From Acidocella sp. (lineage in GTDB: Bacteria > Pseudomonadota > Alphaproteobacteria > Acetobacterales > Acetobacteraceae), in assembly GCF_027352905.1 (NCBI RefSeq), contig NZ_DAIEIF010000058.1:1-38802 (forward strand): 38,802 bases of DNA, written 5' to 3'. Numbering within the stretch: the first letter of the stretch is position 1; every line of letters begins with the position of its first letter. This document shows, piece by piece, positions 29,795 through 38,074 of the stretch. The notes beneath the pieces were generated by a model. The model saw only the letters and a list, made by a program, of their open reading frames with translations, had not been told where the DNA came from and did no database searches. The position numbers and the translations under genes are program-made.

Positions 29795-30943
29795 TCAGGC
29801 GCCCAAGGCCCGGCGCAGCACCGCCGCCACCCGCCCGGCCTGCTCATCGGTGAGGTCGGGATGGATGGGCAAAGCCAAAATGCGCGGCCCCAGCCCTTCC
29901 GCCACAGCCAGCCGCGCGCCGTCATGCGCGGCCCGGTAGGCGGGCTGCTCGTGCAAGGCGCGGGGATAATACACGGCATGGCCGATCCCCGCCGCCGTCA
30001 GCGCCGCCCGCGCCGCCTCGCGCGCCGGCTCGTCCGGCAGCAGCACGGCATAGACCGCCCAGGCGCTTTGCGCCCCGGCCAGGCGGGCGGGCACCTCCAC
30101 CACATCCGCCAGCGCCGCGTCGTAAATCCGCGCGATAACCTCGCGCCGGGCCAGCTCCGCCTCGAACAGCTCCAGCTTGGCCAGAAGAATGGCGGCCTGG
30201 ATCGTATCCAGCCGGCCATTCATGCCGGTGCGCAGCACCTCGTAGCGCTGCGCCCCCTCGCCATGGCTGCGCAGCGAGCGGTAGAGCGCCGCCCGCTCCG
30301 CCGATTGGGTGAACAGCGCACCGCCATCGCCATAGGCGCCGAGCGGCTTGGAGGGAAAGAAGCTGGTCGCGGTGGCGTCCGCCGCCTTGCCGAGGCGCAC
30401 GCCGTGCTGGGCCGCGCCGAAAGCCTGGGCGCAGTCATCGAGGGTGAACAGCCCCTCGCGCGCGGCGATGGCGCCCAGCCCCGGCCAATCGGCGGGCTGG
30501 CCGAACAAATCCACGCCGATGATCGCGCGGGGCTTGAGCCGCCCGGCCTCGCGCACCCCGGCGATGCGGGCGGCAAGGCTCGCCAGGTCGATCTGGAAAC
30601 TGCGCGGATCGACATCCACGAAGACCGGCGTCGCGCCCAGCAGCAGCGGCACCTCGGCGGTGGCGGTGTAGGTGAAGGCGGGGAGAAACACGGCATCGCC
30701 CGGCCCGACGCCCTCGGCCATCAGCGCGATCTGCAGCGCATCGGTGCCGGAGCTCACGCCCACGCAATGGGCCGCCCCGCAAAACGCGGCGAGCCGCGCC
30801 TCCAGCTCCGCCACCTCCGGCCCCAGCACGAACTGCCCATGGGCCAGCACCGCGTCCAGCCGGCTCCGCAAGCTCTGGCCGAGCCGCCTCTGCTGCGCCT
30901 GTAAATCCAGAAAGGGAATGGGCGGAGGGAGGGCGGCGTTCAT
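29795..30943 (-). CDS. DegT/DnrJ/EryC1-family sugar aminotransferase (WbpE-like)
   Basis: 382 aa. PLP lysine K199 in SFFPSKPLGAYGDGG, plus VSSGTDALQIAL, LPAFTYTATAEV and DDCAQAFGA motifs of the nucleotide-sugar aminotransferase family. Such enzymes transfer an amino group from glutamate to a keto-sugar nucleotide, giving amino sugars for LPS, capsule or pseudaminic-type glycans. The upstream dehydratase gene, 11 nt away, could supply a 4-keto substrate, so the pair could make a UDP-4-amino-6-deoxy sugar; that is inference. The ATG at 30943 gives the usual family N-terminus (IPFLDLQAQ). Confidence 0.88.
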   Translation of the reverse strand: MNAALPPPIPFLDLQAQQRRLGQSLRSRLDAVLAHGQFVLGPEVAELEARLAAFCGAAHCVGVSSGTDALQIALMAEGVGPGDAVFLPAFTYTATAEVPLLLGATPVFVDVDPRSFQIDLASLAARIAGVREAGRLKPRAIIGVDLFGQPADWPGLGAIAAREGLFTLDDCAQAFGAAQHGVRLGKAADATATSFFPSKPLGAYGDGGALFTQSAERAALYRSLRSHGEGAQRYEVLRTGMNGRLDTIQAAILLAKLELFEAELARREVIARIYDAALADVVEVPARLAGAQSAWAVYAVLLPDEPAREAARAALTAAGIGHAVYYPRALHEQPAYRAAHDGARLAVAEGLGPRILALPIHPDLTDEQAGRVAAVLRRALGA

Positions 30944-30954
30944 GGCCCGGCAGA

Positions 30955-32844
30955 TTACTCCGCCGCGCGCGTGAGGGCGAGACCCGGCGGGGCCGAAAAT
31001 TCCGGCACCATGGCGTGCAAAACCGCCATCGCGCGGGCTTCGTCCCCGGCTTGCGCGGCCACCGCCAGCGCCCGCAGGGCCGTCCCCACGGCGGCGAGAT
31101 CCACGAGGCGCGGCGTTGCCATCAACAACCCCTCATGTTCGGTCGGCACGGGCTGCTCGGCGCCGTGGAACAGCTCCTCAAACAGCTTCTCGCCGGGGCG
31201 CAGCCCGGTGAATTTGATCTGAATGTCCTCATCCGGCCGGAGCCCGGCCAGGCGGATCATCTGCCGGGCGAGATCGACGATCCGCACCGGCTCGCCCATA
31301 TCCAGCACGAAGATGCCGCCATCCGGAATCGCCGCGGCGCCGCTGCCGGCCGCGGAGGCCTGCAACACCAGCCCCACCGCCTCCCGCACGGTCATGAAGT
31401 AGCGCTGCATGCGCGGGTCGGTCACCGTGAGCGGACCGCCCTGGGCGAGCTGGCGGCGGAACAAGGGCACCACCGAGCCGGTGGAGCCGAGCACATTGCC
31501 GAACCGCACCGTCACGCAACGCATGCCGGCGCCGGCGCGCCGGGCCTGCACGTCCAGGGCCTGGGCATACATCTCGGCCAGGCGCTTGGAGGCGCCCATC
31601 ACCGAGCTGGGGTTGACCGCCTTATCGGTGGAGATCAGCACCATCAGCGCCGCCCCGGCCCGGGCGGCGGCATCCGCGACCACCTGGGTGCCGAGCACAT
31701 TGGTGCGCAGCCCCTCCAGCCGGTTGGCCTCGACGATCGGCACATGCTTCAGCGCCGCGGCATGAAAGACGAGTTCGGGCCGGAACCGCGCGGCGATGGC
31801 GGCGATCACCGGCGCGTCCCGCACATCCGCCACCACGGCGCGGCGGGACAGAGCCGGATATTGCTCGCCAATCTCCAAATCGATCTGCCATAAGGCGAAT
31901 TCGGAGGAATCGAGCAGGAGCAGTTCCGCCGGGGCGAACCCGGCGATCTGGCGGCATAACTCGGCGCCGATGCTCCCGCCCGCGCCGGTCACCATCACCC
32001 GCCGCCCGGCGATCAGCGCCGCCATCGCCTCCCGGTCCAGCGTGACCTGGCGGCGGTTGAGCAAATCCTCGATGGCGATGGGTTGCAGGGCGATTTTCTG
32101 CTCCGCCGGGGCGAGACGGGTCAGGGAGGGGGCGCGCATCACCCGGATCGCCCGTGTCTCGGCCCAACGGATCAGCCTCGTCAAGCGGTCGCCGGTCAGT
32201 TGCGGAGCGGCGAGAATGAGCAAATCCGGCTCATCGGCGAGACGGCGCAGCGCCGTCTCCATCTCATCCACCGCCCCCACCACATCCAGCCCATGCACCC
32301 GCCGCCCCACATGTTTCTCGGAGAGAGCAACGAGCCCGGTGATGCGGTAGGGCGGAGCGGGTTGCTGGGCGTGGGCGGCGAGGAACAGCCCGGCATTCTC
32401 GCCATCTCCCACCAATAGCGCGGTCTGCGCCGCCAGCGCCTCGCCGCGCTGCTGCCGCGCCAGCCGGTAGAGCAGCTTGGGCACGGTGAGGGCGGCGCCG
32501 AGGGTGAGGGCGAGGATGACCGGAAAGGCGGGCGAGGGCAGCGAAAACCCGCTTCCCACCATCAACAGGCAAAGCATGGCGGCGGTGACGAGGGCGGCGG
32601 CGCCGAGCAGCAGAAGATCCCGCGCGGAAACGTAGCGCCAATGCAGGCGCGGCAGGCCGAAGGGAATGCCGATGAGCCAAATCGCCGCCGCCCCGGCCAG
32701 CGGCAAGGCGCGGGGATGCGGCACCGGCGCGGCGGGGGTGGCGAGCCAGAAGCTCAACCCCACCGCCAGCGCGGCCAGTACGCCATCCAGAAAAAGATTG
32801 ACCGCCATGCGCCAGGGCAATAACGGATTGTCGCGACGGCTCAT
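30955..32844 (-). CDS. Membrane-bound nucleotide-sugar 4,6-dehydratase (WbpM/CapD-like)
   Basis: 629 aa. About four N-terminal helices (to residue 125), a CoA-binding-like domain (to about 265), then the extended SDR: TGAGGSIG at 286-293 and ISTDKAVNPSSVMGASK, with T406/D407 and the M416-x3-K420 pair. Methionine instead of tyrosine at 416 is the hallmark of FlaA1/WbpM-type UDP-GlcNAc 4,6-dehydratases. FNVLGSTGSVVPLF-like and GEKLFEELF segments follow. It acts at the inner membrane at the start of deoxy-amino sugar synthesis for surface polysaccharide. The ATG at 32844 has AAGGCGG. First gene of its operon. Confidence 0.9.
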   Translation of the reverse strand: MSRRDNPLLPWRMAVNLFLDGVLAALAVGLSFWLATPAAPVPHPRALPLAGAAAIWLIGIPFGLPRLHWRYVSARDLLLLGAAALVTAAMLCLLMVGSGFSLPSPAFPVILALTLGAALTVPKLLYRLARQQRGEALAAQTALLVGDGENAGLFLAAHAQQPAPPYRITGLVALSEKHVGRRVHGLDVVGAVDEMETALRRLADEPDLLILAAPQLTGDRLTRLIRWAETRAIRVMRAPSLTRLAPAEQKIALQPIAIEDLLNRRQVTLDREAMAALIAGRRVMVTGAGGSIGAELCRQIAGFAPAELLLLDSSEFALWQIDLEIGEQYPALSRRAVVADVRDAPVIAAIAARFRPELVFHAAALKHVPIVEANRLEGLRTNVLGTQVVADAAARAGAALMVLISTDKAVNPSSVMGASKRLAEMYAQALDVQARRAGAGMRCVTVRFGNVLGSTGSVVPLFRRQLAQGGPLTVTDPRMQRYFMTVREAVGLVLQASAAGSGAAAIPDGGIFVLDMGEPVRIVDLARQMIRLAGLRPDEDIQIKFTGLRPGEKLFEELFHGAEQPVPTEHEGLLMATPRLVDLAAVGTALRALAVAAQAGDEARAMAVLHAMVPEFSAPPGLALTRAAE

Positions 32845-32873
32845 GCCGCCTTATAGGCGCGGGACAACGATAG

Positions 32874-32904
32874 AAAAAAGCGCCACCAGGCACGCCAGAT
32901 GGTG
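32874..32904 (-). terminator. Possible intrinsic terminator after the ridA-like gene
   Basis: On the minus strand CACCA (complement of 32900-32904) pairs with TGGTG (complement of 32884-32888) across an 11-nt loop, followed by GCGC and six T (complement of 32874-32879). The stem is short, so support is moderate. It would separate the NrdJ-like/RidA pair from the surface-sugar operon. Confidence 0.35.
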
Positions 32905-32931
32905 CTTACCGATTTTTCACGGAAATGTTGA

Positions 32932-33396
32932 TTATCCGATATGGAACAGGCCCTCGACCTCGACCGCCGCGTCCAGCGGGAGGGAGGCCACCCCCACGGT
33001 GGAGCGGGCATGCCGCCCGGCCTCGCCGAACACGGCGACCGCGAGATCCGAGGCGCCATTCATCACCACCGCGTGCTGGGTGAAATCCGGCGCGCAGGCG
33101 ATGAACCCGCCCAGCCGCACCACCTTGGTCACGCTCTCCAGCCCGCCCGGCAACGCCGCTTGCAACTGCGCGAGAATATTGATGAAGCAGAGCCGCGCCG
33201 CGCGCTGGCCATCCTCCAGCGAGAGGCCGCCGCCGAGCTTGCCGGTGACCTCCACCTTGCCGCCGATGGCGGGGAGCTGGCCGCTCACCGTAACGAGAGC
33301 GCCGGTGATGTTCACCGGCACGTAATTCGCCACCGGCGCCATGGCCGCCGGCAGGCAGATGCCGAGTTCAGAGAGACGCGAGGATACAGTGCTCAT
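32932..33396 (-). CDS. RidA/YjgF-family protein (154-aa subgroup)
   Basis: 154 aa, of the longer Rid subgroup (YjgF-endoribonuclease type) rather than the 130-aa RidA. Conserved parts are VTVSGQLPAIGGKVEVTGKLGG near the start, RAARLCFINILAQLQAAL in the middle, and HARSTVGVASLPLDAAVEVE at the end, with the arginine that in RidA positions the imine substrate. RidA proteins hydrolyse reactive enamine/imine products of PLP enzymes; whether this subgroup does so is unproven. The ATG at 33396 has GAAAGG 8 nt upstream. It lies 29 nt after the NrdJ-like gene and is cotranscribed. Confidence 0.85.
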   Translation of the reverse strand: MSTVSSRLSELGICLPAAMAPVANYVPVNITGALVTVSGQLPAIGGKVEVTGKLGGGLSLEDGQRAARLCFINILAQLQAALPGGLESVTKVVRLGGFIACAPDFTQHAVVMNGASDLAVAVFGEAGRHARSTVGVASLPLDAAVEVEGLFHIG

Positions 33397-33425
33397 GGCG
33401 CGGCCTTTCTCGCCAGGGTTTCGCC

Positions 33426-34931
33426 TCAACTCACAAGCTTCAGGCCGCGGCGGCGCTCGCGCGGGGTCGCGGCGGGAAGGTCGAGCGGCAGCAGCGGCGC
33501 GCGCTCGGCCGCAACCTCGCCCAGCGCCTCCCCGGCGTCAATATCGGCGGGCGGGAGCCGGACATCCGCCAGATAATGCGCCGCCAGGTGGCGGAACGCA
33601 TAATCCAGCAGGGAGGTGGCGGCGGGCACGGCCGGGTCGCCTTCCACCAGGCCGGCGGGGCCGAAACGGGTGCAGGTGAAGGCCTCGACAAAACTCTCCA
33701 GGCTCACGCCATGCTGGAGGCCCATGCTGACCGCCATGGCGAAGGCCTCCATCAGCCCCTTGAAGGCGGGCCCTTCCTTCTGCGGGGCGATGAGGATTTC
33801 GCCGAGCCTGCCATCCTCATACTCGCCGGTGGAGAGAAACACCTTATGGCCGCCCACCGCCGCCTTCTGCGTGTAGCCGCTGCGCCGGGGGGGCAGCGGG
33901 GCGCGCCCGCCGGTCCGTTCCGGCGCCGCCGGGGCGCTGGGCCGGGCGGGCATGGCCGGCACCAGCGCCGCCAGGGCCGCGTGCATCGCGGCATGGGCGG
34001 CGGGGGCGGGAATGGCGAAGACATCCTCGCCCGCCAATTGCCGGGCCAGCGCGGCGGCGGGAGTGAGTCCCCGCGCCGCCAGAGCCTGCCAGGCCCAGGG
34101 CGCCAGCGCGCCGGCCTCATCCAGGGCGGAGCGGGCGGGGGCGAAATTGACATGGGACGCGCCCAGCAGCGCCTCCACCTCCGGCTCCTCCAGAAACCCC
34201 AGCAGGCTCTCATGGCGGCGCGCCCGCAGACGGGCGGCTTCCTTCACGGACGCGGCGGCGCGCGCCAGCAACTCCGGCAAAGCGCAGGCGGCGGGCAGGC
34301 TGGGGGCGGCGACCGGCCAGCCCGGCGCCAGCCCGCGCGCCCGCAGCCCGGCGGAGGCGATATCCGCCTCGGCCCCGATATAGGCGGCGAGGGTCACGGC
34401 CAGCTCCCGCGCCTGCGCCGAGGCATAGGCGAGGCCGAGCCGGGCGAGGAACATGTTGAGATCGGTGAAGCCGAGCCATAGCCGCGCCGCCCCCGGCGCC
34501 GCGAGGGTGAGGGCGGTGACGGCCAGACGCGCATCCGCGCCCAGCGATGGGGCATCGAACCCGCCCGTCTCGTCCAGATAGGCGGAGGGATTGAAGACGA
34601 ACCCCGCCCGCCCGCCAGGCTGGCCGCGCCAGATAGCGAGGCCGGGGCTGGCGCGGCGGCGGGCCAGCATCCCGTGCAATCTCGCGGCGATGTCTTCCGT
34701 GAGGCCCGCGGCTTGGGCGCGGGCGGCGATGGGGTTGATCCAGCCGGCGGCGGCCTCGGCGATGGCGAGGCGGGGGCGCCCCGGCAGAATGGCGGCCAGC
34801 GCCTCCGCCCCGCCCTGCCCCCAGGGCGCGGGGAGGGTCACCCGCGCGGGCGGCGCGTCCGGGTCCGCGGCGGCCAGGAAGGTGGATTGCTTGATTCCCC
34901 GCCAGGTTTTGGCGTCGCCATTCTGTGCCAT
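33426..34931 (-). CDS. TSCPD-domain protein, degenerate B12-dependent ribonucleotide reductase (NrdJ)-like
   Basis: 501 aa. Residues 349-457 closely match the C-terminal TSCPD region of class II reductases: [30 protein letters not shown] and [16 protein letters not shown]. Residues about 147-200 ([21 protein letters not shown]) resemble the NrdJ core helix LGLGYANIGGLLM. However, full NrdJ is over 700 aa and needs a thiyl-radical cysteine and redox cysteines. Here only C216 and C420 occur, and the NAATVIAPTGT-type loop is absent. It is therefore probably not an active reductase. Function unknown; a regulatory or nucleotide-binding role is possible. Operon with the RidA-like gene, divergent from NDUFA12. 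Weak ribosome binding site at the ATG (34931). Confidence 0.75.
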   Translation of the reverse strand: MAQNGDAKTWRGIKQSTFLAAADPDAPPARVTLPAPWGQGGAEALAAILPGRPRLAIAEAAAGWINPIAARAQAAGLTEDIAARLHGMLARRRASPGLAIWRGQPGGRAGFVFNPSAYLDETGGFDAPSLGADARLAVTALTLAAPGAARLWLGFTDLNMFLARLGLAYASAQARELAVTLAAYIGAEADIASAGLRARGLAPGWPVAAPSLPAACALPELLARAAASVKEAARLRARRHESLLGFLEEPEVEALLGASHVNFAPARSALDEAGALAPWAWQALAARGLTPAAALARQLAGEDVFAIPAPAAHAAMHAALAALVPAMPARPSAPAAPERTGGRAPLPPRRSGYTQKAAVGGHKVFLSTGEYEDGRLGEILIAPQKEGPAFKGLMEAFAMAVSMGLQHGVSLESFVEAFTCTRFGPAGLVEGDPAVPAATSLLDYAFRHLAAHYLADVRLPPADIDAGEALGEVAAERAPLLPLDLPAATPRERRRGLKLVS

Positions 34932-35080
34932 GCCGGCAGTTTAGGCGGGGGACCCGGGGAATAAAAGTGGATATGGTGGTGATTCGATCATCCAGCCACA
35001 AAATCCTGTGGATAGCGGGCAAAGCGCCGGATGAAAAACCCCGATGGACCAATGGCCCGGCTTCACCTATATCCAAGGCC

Positions 35081-35494
35081 ATGAAACCCGCCGCTCCCGC
35101 TTCCTCCCCGAGGACGAGGCCGCTTGGCCTGAGGGGATTGTTCAGCAATCCCGGCCTTTTCTTTCTCACGCTGTTTCGCGGCCGCCTGATCGGCGAGGAC
35201 AGTCTGGGCAACCGGTATTACGAGCGGCCGGGCAGGCCCTTCTCCCGGCGATGGGTCGTCTATGCCGGCATGGCCGACCCATCGGCGGTGCCGCCGGAGT
35301 GGCATGCCTGGCTCCATCACATCACCGAGGCGCCGCTGCGTGACGAACCCGCCTATCCCTGGCGGCGCCCGCCCCGGCCCAACCTCACCGGCACGCCGCT
35401 CGCCTACCGGCCGCCCGGCCATGATTATATGGGCGGCCAGCGGGCCCGCTCCTCCTCCGATTATGAATCCTGGTCGCCGGATCAAGGCCGATGA
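35081..35494 (+). CDS. NDUFA12/B17.2-family complex I assembly protein
   Basis: 137 aa. The family core is present: LFRGRLIGEDSLGNRYYE, then RRWVVYAGMADPSAVPPEWHAWLH, the signature seen in mitochondrial NDUFA12 and its alphaproteobacterial homologues. It associates with NADH:quinone oxidoreductase. The ATG at 35081 gives MKPAAPASS and has only AAGG close upstream; earlier in-frame starts (34973 and before) would add an unlikely N-terminus. It is followed by an MlaD-type gene overlapping 4 nt. Confidence 0.88.
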   Translation: MKPAAPASSPRTRPLGLRGLFSNPGLFFLTLFRGRLIGEDSLGNRYYERPGRPFSRRWVVYAGMADPSAVPPEWHAWLHHITEAPLRDEPAYPWRRPPRPNLTGTPLAYRPPGHDYMGGQRARSSSDYESWSPDQGR

Positions 35495-36024
35495 CCCGCC
35501 GCATCCCCGAGCTCGCCACCGGCCTGGCGGTCATCATCGTCGCGGCGCTGTTTCTGTTCTACGCCCTGCGCAGCGCGGGCGCCATCAATACGGGCGGCTA
35601 CCCGCTGCAAGCCCAGTTCGGCTCCATCGGCGGGCTGACGGTCGGCTCGGACGTGAAGATCGCGGGCGTGGTCGTCGGTCATGTCGCCGCCGAATCCCTC
35701 AACCCCACCACCTATGCCGCCGTCATCAAGCTCGCGATCAACGATAACGTCAAAATTCCTGATGACAGCAGCGCCTCGATCACCTCGGACGGGCTGCTCG
35801 GCGGCCCCTATGTCTCGATCTCGCCCGGCGGCTCCAACACCATGCTGAAACCGGGCGCGAGCTTCCCGGTCACCCAATCGGCCATCAATGTCGAGGACCT
35901 CATCGGCAAATTCATCTTTTCCATGGGCAATGGCGGCCCATCCAAGGGGGAAAGCGCCAACGGAGCGCCCAGCCAGCCCGCCACCCCCTCCCAACCCGGC
36001 AATCCGGCGGCGCTGTCGCCATAA
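35491..36024 (+). CDS. mlaD: MCE-domain MlaD-like lipid transport protein
   Basis: 177 aa. One N-terminal membrane anchor (about residues 8-28), then a single MCE domain (about 36-115, GSIGGLTVGSDVKIAGVVVG and SITSDGLLGGPYVSI) and a Pro/Ser-rich tail. It should form a periplasmic hexamer of the Mla phospholipid trafficking system, with the ATPase and permease (mlaF/mlaE) encoded elsewhere. Starts ATGA on the NDUFA12 stop and its own stop overlaps the DUF2155 start as TAATG. Confidence 0.88.
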   Translation: MTRRIPELATGLAVIIVAALFLFYALRSAGAINTGGYPLQAQFGSIGGLTVGSDVKIAGVVVGHVAAESLNPTTYAAVIKLAINDNVKIPDDSSASITSDGLLGGPYVSISPGGSNTMLKPGASFPVTQSAINVEDLIGKFIFSMGNGGPSKGESANGAPSQPATPSQPGNPAALSP

Positions 36025-36674
36025 TGCGGCGTCTGTTGCTGGCCATGGCCGCCTTGGCGCTGGGCGGCGCGGTGCGCGCCCAGAGCCTGCTCGGCCAGAG
36101 CGCGCCAGGGCAATCCGGCATCGCCGTTCCCCCCGCGCCGCCAGTGGTCGCCGCTCCCTCGGCGCCAACGCCGCCGCCCGCCCCCGCGCCATCCGCCCCG
36201 CCGCCCGGCCTGGTGCAGACCCCTCTGCCTCCGCCCAGTAGCCCGGCCGCTGCCACTGGCGATGAAGGGGCGCCGGCCTCGCAGCCCTCCCTGCCGGAAG
36301 CCGTTTCGCCCTCCGCGCCGAGCGCCGCCCCCGCCCAACCAGCCCCGCCGGATGTCCCGCCCCCGCCGCCCAATAGCTGGGTCCCCGGCAAGACCGCCAT
36401 AATCGGCGTGCTGAACAAGGTGGATGGCAGCAGCGGCACGATCACCGTCCCGGTCGGCGGCCAAACCCAGACCGGCGATCTCATCCTCAGCGTCCAGGCC
36501 TGCCTCAGCCGTCCGCCGGGGGCGCTGCCGGACGCGGCCGTGTTTCTTACCCTAGAGCCGAAAGCCTCGCCGGATGCGGCGGCGGTTTATCGCGGCTGGA
36601 TCGTGCGCTCCGCGCCCGGCGCGGCCGACCCCGGCAACGCCGTGCAGGCGTTTCGCGTCATCTCCTGCTCCTGA
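36024..36674 (+). CDS. Exported DUF2155-domain protein
   Basis: 216 aa. Signal peptide at about 1-19 (MRRLLLAMAALALGGAVRA), a Pro/Ala-rich spacer to about residue 120, then the DUF2155 domain, recognised from KTAIIGVLNKVDGSSGTITVPVG, LSVQACLSRPPGALPDAAVFL and the final VISCS, where two conserved cysteines may form a disulfide. Function unknown; it commonly sits beside NDUFA12 genes in alphaproteobacteria. The stop codon lies inside a 23-bp tandem duplication. No terminator seen before the next gene. Confidence 0.8.
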   Translation: MRRLLLAMAALALGGAVRAQSLLGQSAPGQSGIAVPPAPPVVAAPSAPTPPPAPAPSAPPPGLVQTPLPPPSSPAAATGDEGAPASQPSLPEAVSPSAPSAAPAQPAPPDVPPPPPNSWVPGKTAIIGVLNKVDGSSGTITVPVGGQTQTGDLILSVQACLSRPPGALPDAAVFLTLEPKASPDAAAVYRGWIVRSAPGAADPGNAVQAFRVISCS

Positions 36675-36705
36675 TCCTCCGGATCTCCTGCTCCTGATCC
36701 TCCGG
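36660..36705. repeat. Exact 23-bp tandem duplication across a stop codon
   Basis: Bases 36660-36682 are repeated exactly at 36683-36705. The first copy holds the DUF2155 stop (TGA, 36672-36674); the second repeats it in the same frame offset after the stop, so no residue is added. Probably a recent replication-slippage event. Confidence 0.9.
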
Positions 36706-36836
36706 CGAACGCGCTTGTGCCTAAAATGCAACAGCTCTGGAATGTTAACGCGCAATCTGGATTTGCCCTGTTGATTCACCGGAAGCGAAGCTAAATGGTG
36801 GTCGTAAATTATTTCTCATCTACTTGGAGTCATGAC

Positions 36837-37874
36837 ATGAAGCTGCGCTTAGCTCTCGCTGCTGCCTCCTGCCTTGTGCTGCCTCTCGCGGCGCATGCGC
36901 AGCCCGTCACCGGTCCTTATGTCAGCATCGGCGCTGGCACCACCATCGAGGAACCGATGAACATCAACGACCGGGGAACCGGCCCGCTGAATGGCGGCGG
37001 AAAGGCTTTGTTCCGTCCCTCCTATTCCGGTGACATCGCCGTTGGTTACGGCCTGGGCAACGGTTTCCGCATCGAGTTGAACGGTAATTATTACCGTAAC
37101 ACCGTCCACAAGATCGACCGTGATGGCGGCGGAATGTATTCCGCGACCGGCGGCCTCAACACCTACGGCCCGATGATCAACGTTCTGTACGACATCGACG
37201 CCGGGATCCCGGTCTTCCCCTATGTCGGCGCCGGCGCCGGCTATCAATGGCAGCATTTCGACAGCTCCCTGCACGCCTCCAACGGCAGCTATATCGGCGG
37301 CTCGAAAGGCAGCTTCGCCTATAACATCATCGGCGGCCTGGCCTACCCCCTGCCGCTGCCCGGCCTGTCCCTCACGGCTGAGTATAAGTTCACGCAGCTG
37401 ACCGCCAGCCGCAATTACGGCAACATGCATGTCGGCCAGTCCACCAGCCACACCTTCCTGCTGGGTCTGCGCTATCAGCTCTTCCAGCCGCCGCCGCCCC
37501 CGGCCCCGGCCCCTGCCCCGGTCGCCGCTCCGGCTCCCGCTCCGGCCAAGACCTATCTGGTGTTCTTCGATTGGGACAAGTACAACCTGACCCCGCGCGC
37601 GACCCAGATCATCGCTCAGGCGGCCCAGGATTCCAAGACGCAGAACGTCACGACCCTGGAGGTCAATGGCTACACGGATACCTCCGGCACGCCGCAATAT
37701 AACATGGGTCTTTCGATCAAGCGCGCGAAGGCGGTTGCCGCCCAGCTCGTGGCCGATGGCGTCCCCGCCTCGGAGATCGAAATGCACGGTTACGGCGAAA
37801 CCCATCTGCTGGTGCCCACCGGCCCCGGTGTGCGCGAGCCGCAGAACCGCCGCGTGGAAATCATTTTCCACTAA
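36837..37874 (+). CDS. OmpA-family outer membrane protein
   Basis: 345 aa. Signal peptide ends near AHA at about 21. Residues 22-217 form an eight-stranded OmpA-type beta-barrel with aromatic-ending strands (YGLGNGFRIELNGNYY and similar). A Pro/Ala linker (217-238) joins the OmpA/MotB peptidoglycan-binding domain (239-345). D281 and R296, 15 residues apart as in Acinetobacter OmpA, bind diaminopimelate; NRRVEI closes the domain. The ATG at 36837 (GGAG at about 9 nt) is preferred to upstream ATGs at 36795 and 36832. Codons look typical of a highly expressed gene. A strong terminator follows. Confidence 0.94.
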   Translation: MKLRLALAAASCLVLPLAAHAQPVTGPYVSIGAGTTIEEPMNINDRGTGPLNGGGKALFRPSYSGDIAVGYGLGNGFRIELNGNYYRNTVHKIDRDGGGMYSATGGLNTYGPMINVLYDIDAGIPVFPYVGAGAGYQWQHFDSSLHASNGSYIGGSKGSFAYNIIGGLAYPLPLPGLSLTAEYKFTQLTASRNYGNMHVGQSTSHTFLLGLRYQLFQPPPPPAPAPAPVAAPAPAPAKTYLVFFDWDKYNLTPRATQIIAQAAQDSKTQNVTTLEVNGYTDTSGTPQYNMGLSIKRAKAVAAQLVADGVPASEIEMHGYGETHLLVPTGPGVREPQNRRVEIIFH

Positions 37875-37889
37875 GCTCCGCATGACACG

Positions 37890-37921
37890 AAAACCCCGGC
37901 AGCGATCTGCCGGGGTTTTTT
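37890..37921 (+). terminator. Intrinsic terminator of the ompA-like gene
   Basis: CCCCGGCAG (37894-37902) pairs perfectly with CTGCCGGGG (37907-37915) across a CGAT loop; A's before and six T (37916-37921) after extend the stem and supply the T-tract. The best terminator in the window. Confidence 0.95.
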
Positions 37922-37949
37922 ATTTCGTGGGTGTTTTTTATTTCGCGGG
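37916..37949. repeat. Near-exact 18-bp tandem duplication at the terminator T-tract
   Basis: TTTTTTATTTCG(T)GGG at 37916-37931, followed by TG, recurs as TTTTTTATTTCG(C)GGG at 37934-37949 with one T/C change. It doubles the terminator's T-run. Probably slippage. Confidence 0.7.
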
Positions 37950-38074
37950 CATGGAGTGGTATTTTGGTGACAGGCTTGGCTTCCTTTCATCGCCCCCCTT
38001 CGCAATCACGCGATTTACCGCCAGATAGCGTGAAGGCCCGAGATCAACGCGGCACGCCCAAAGGAGTGATATTG

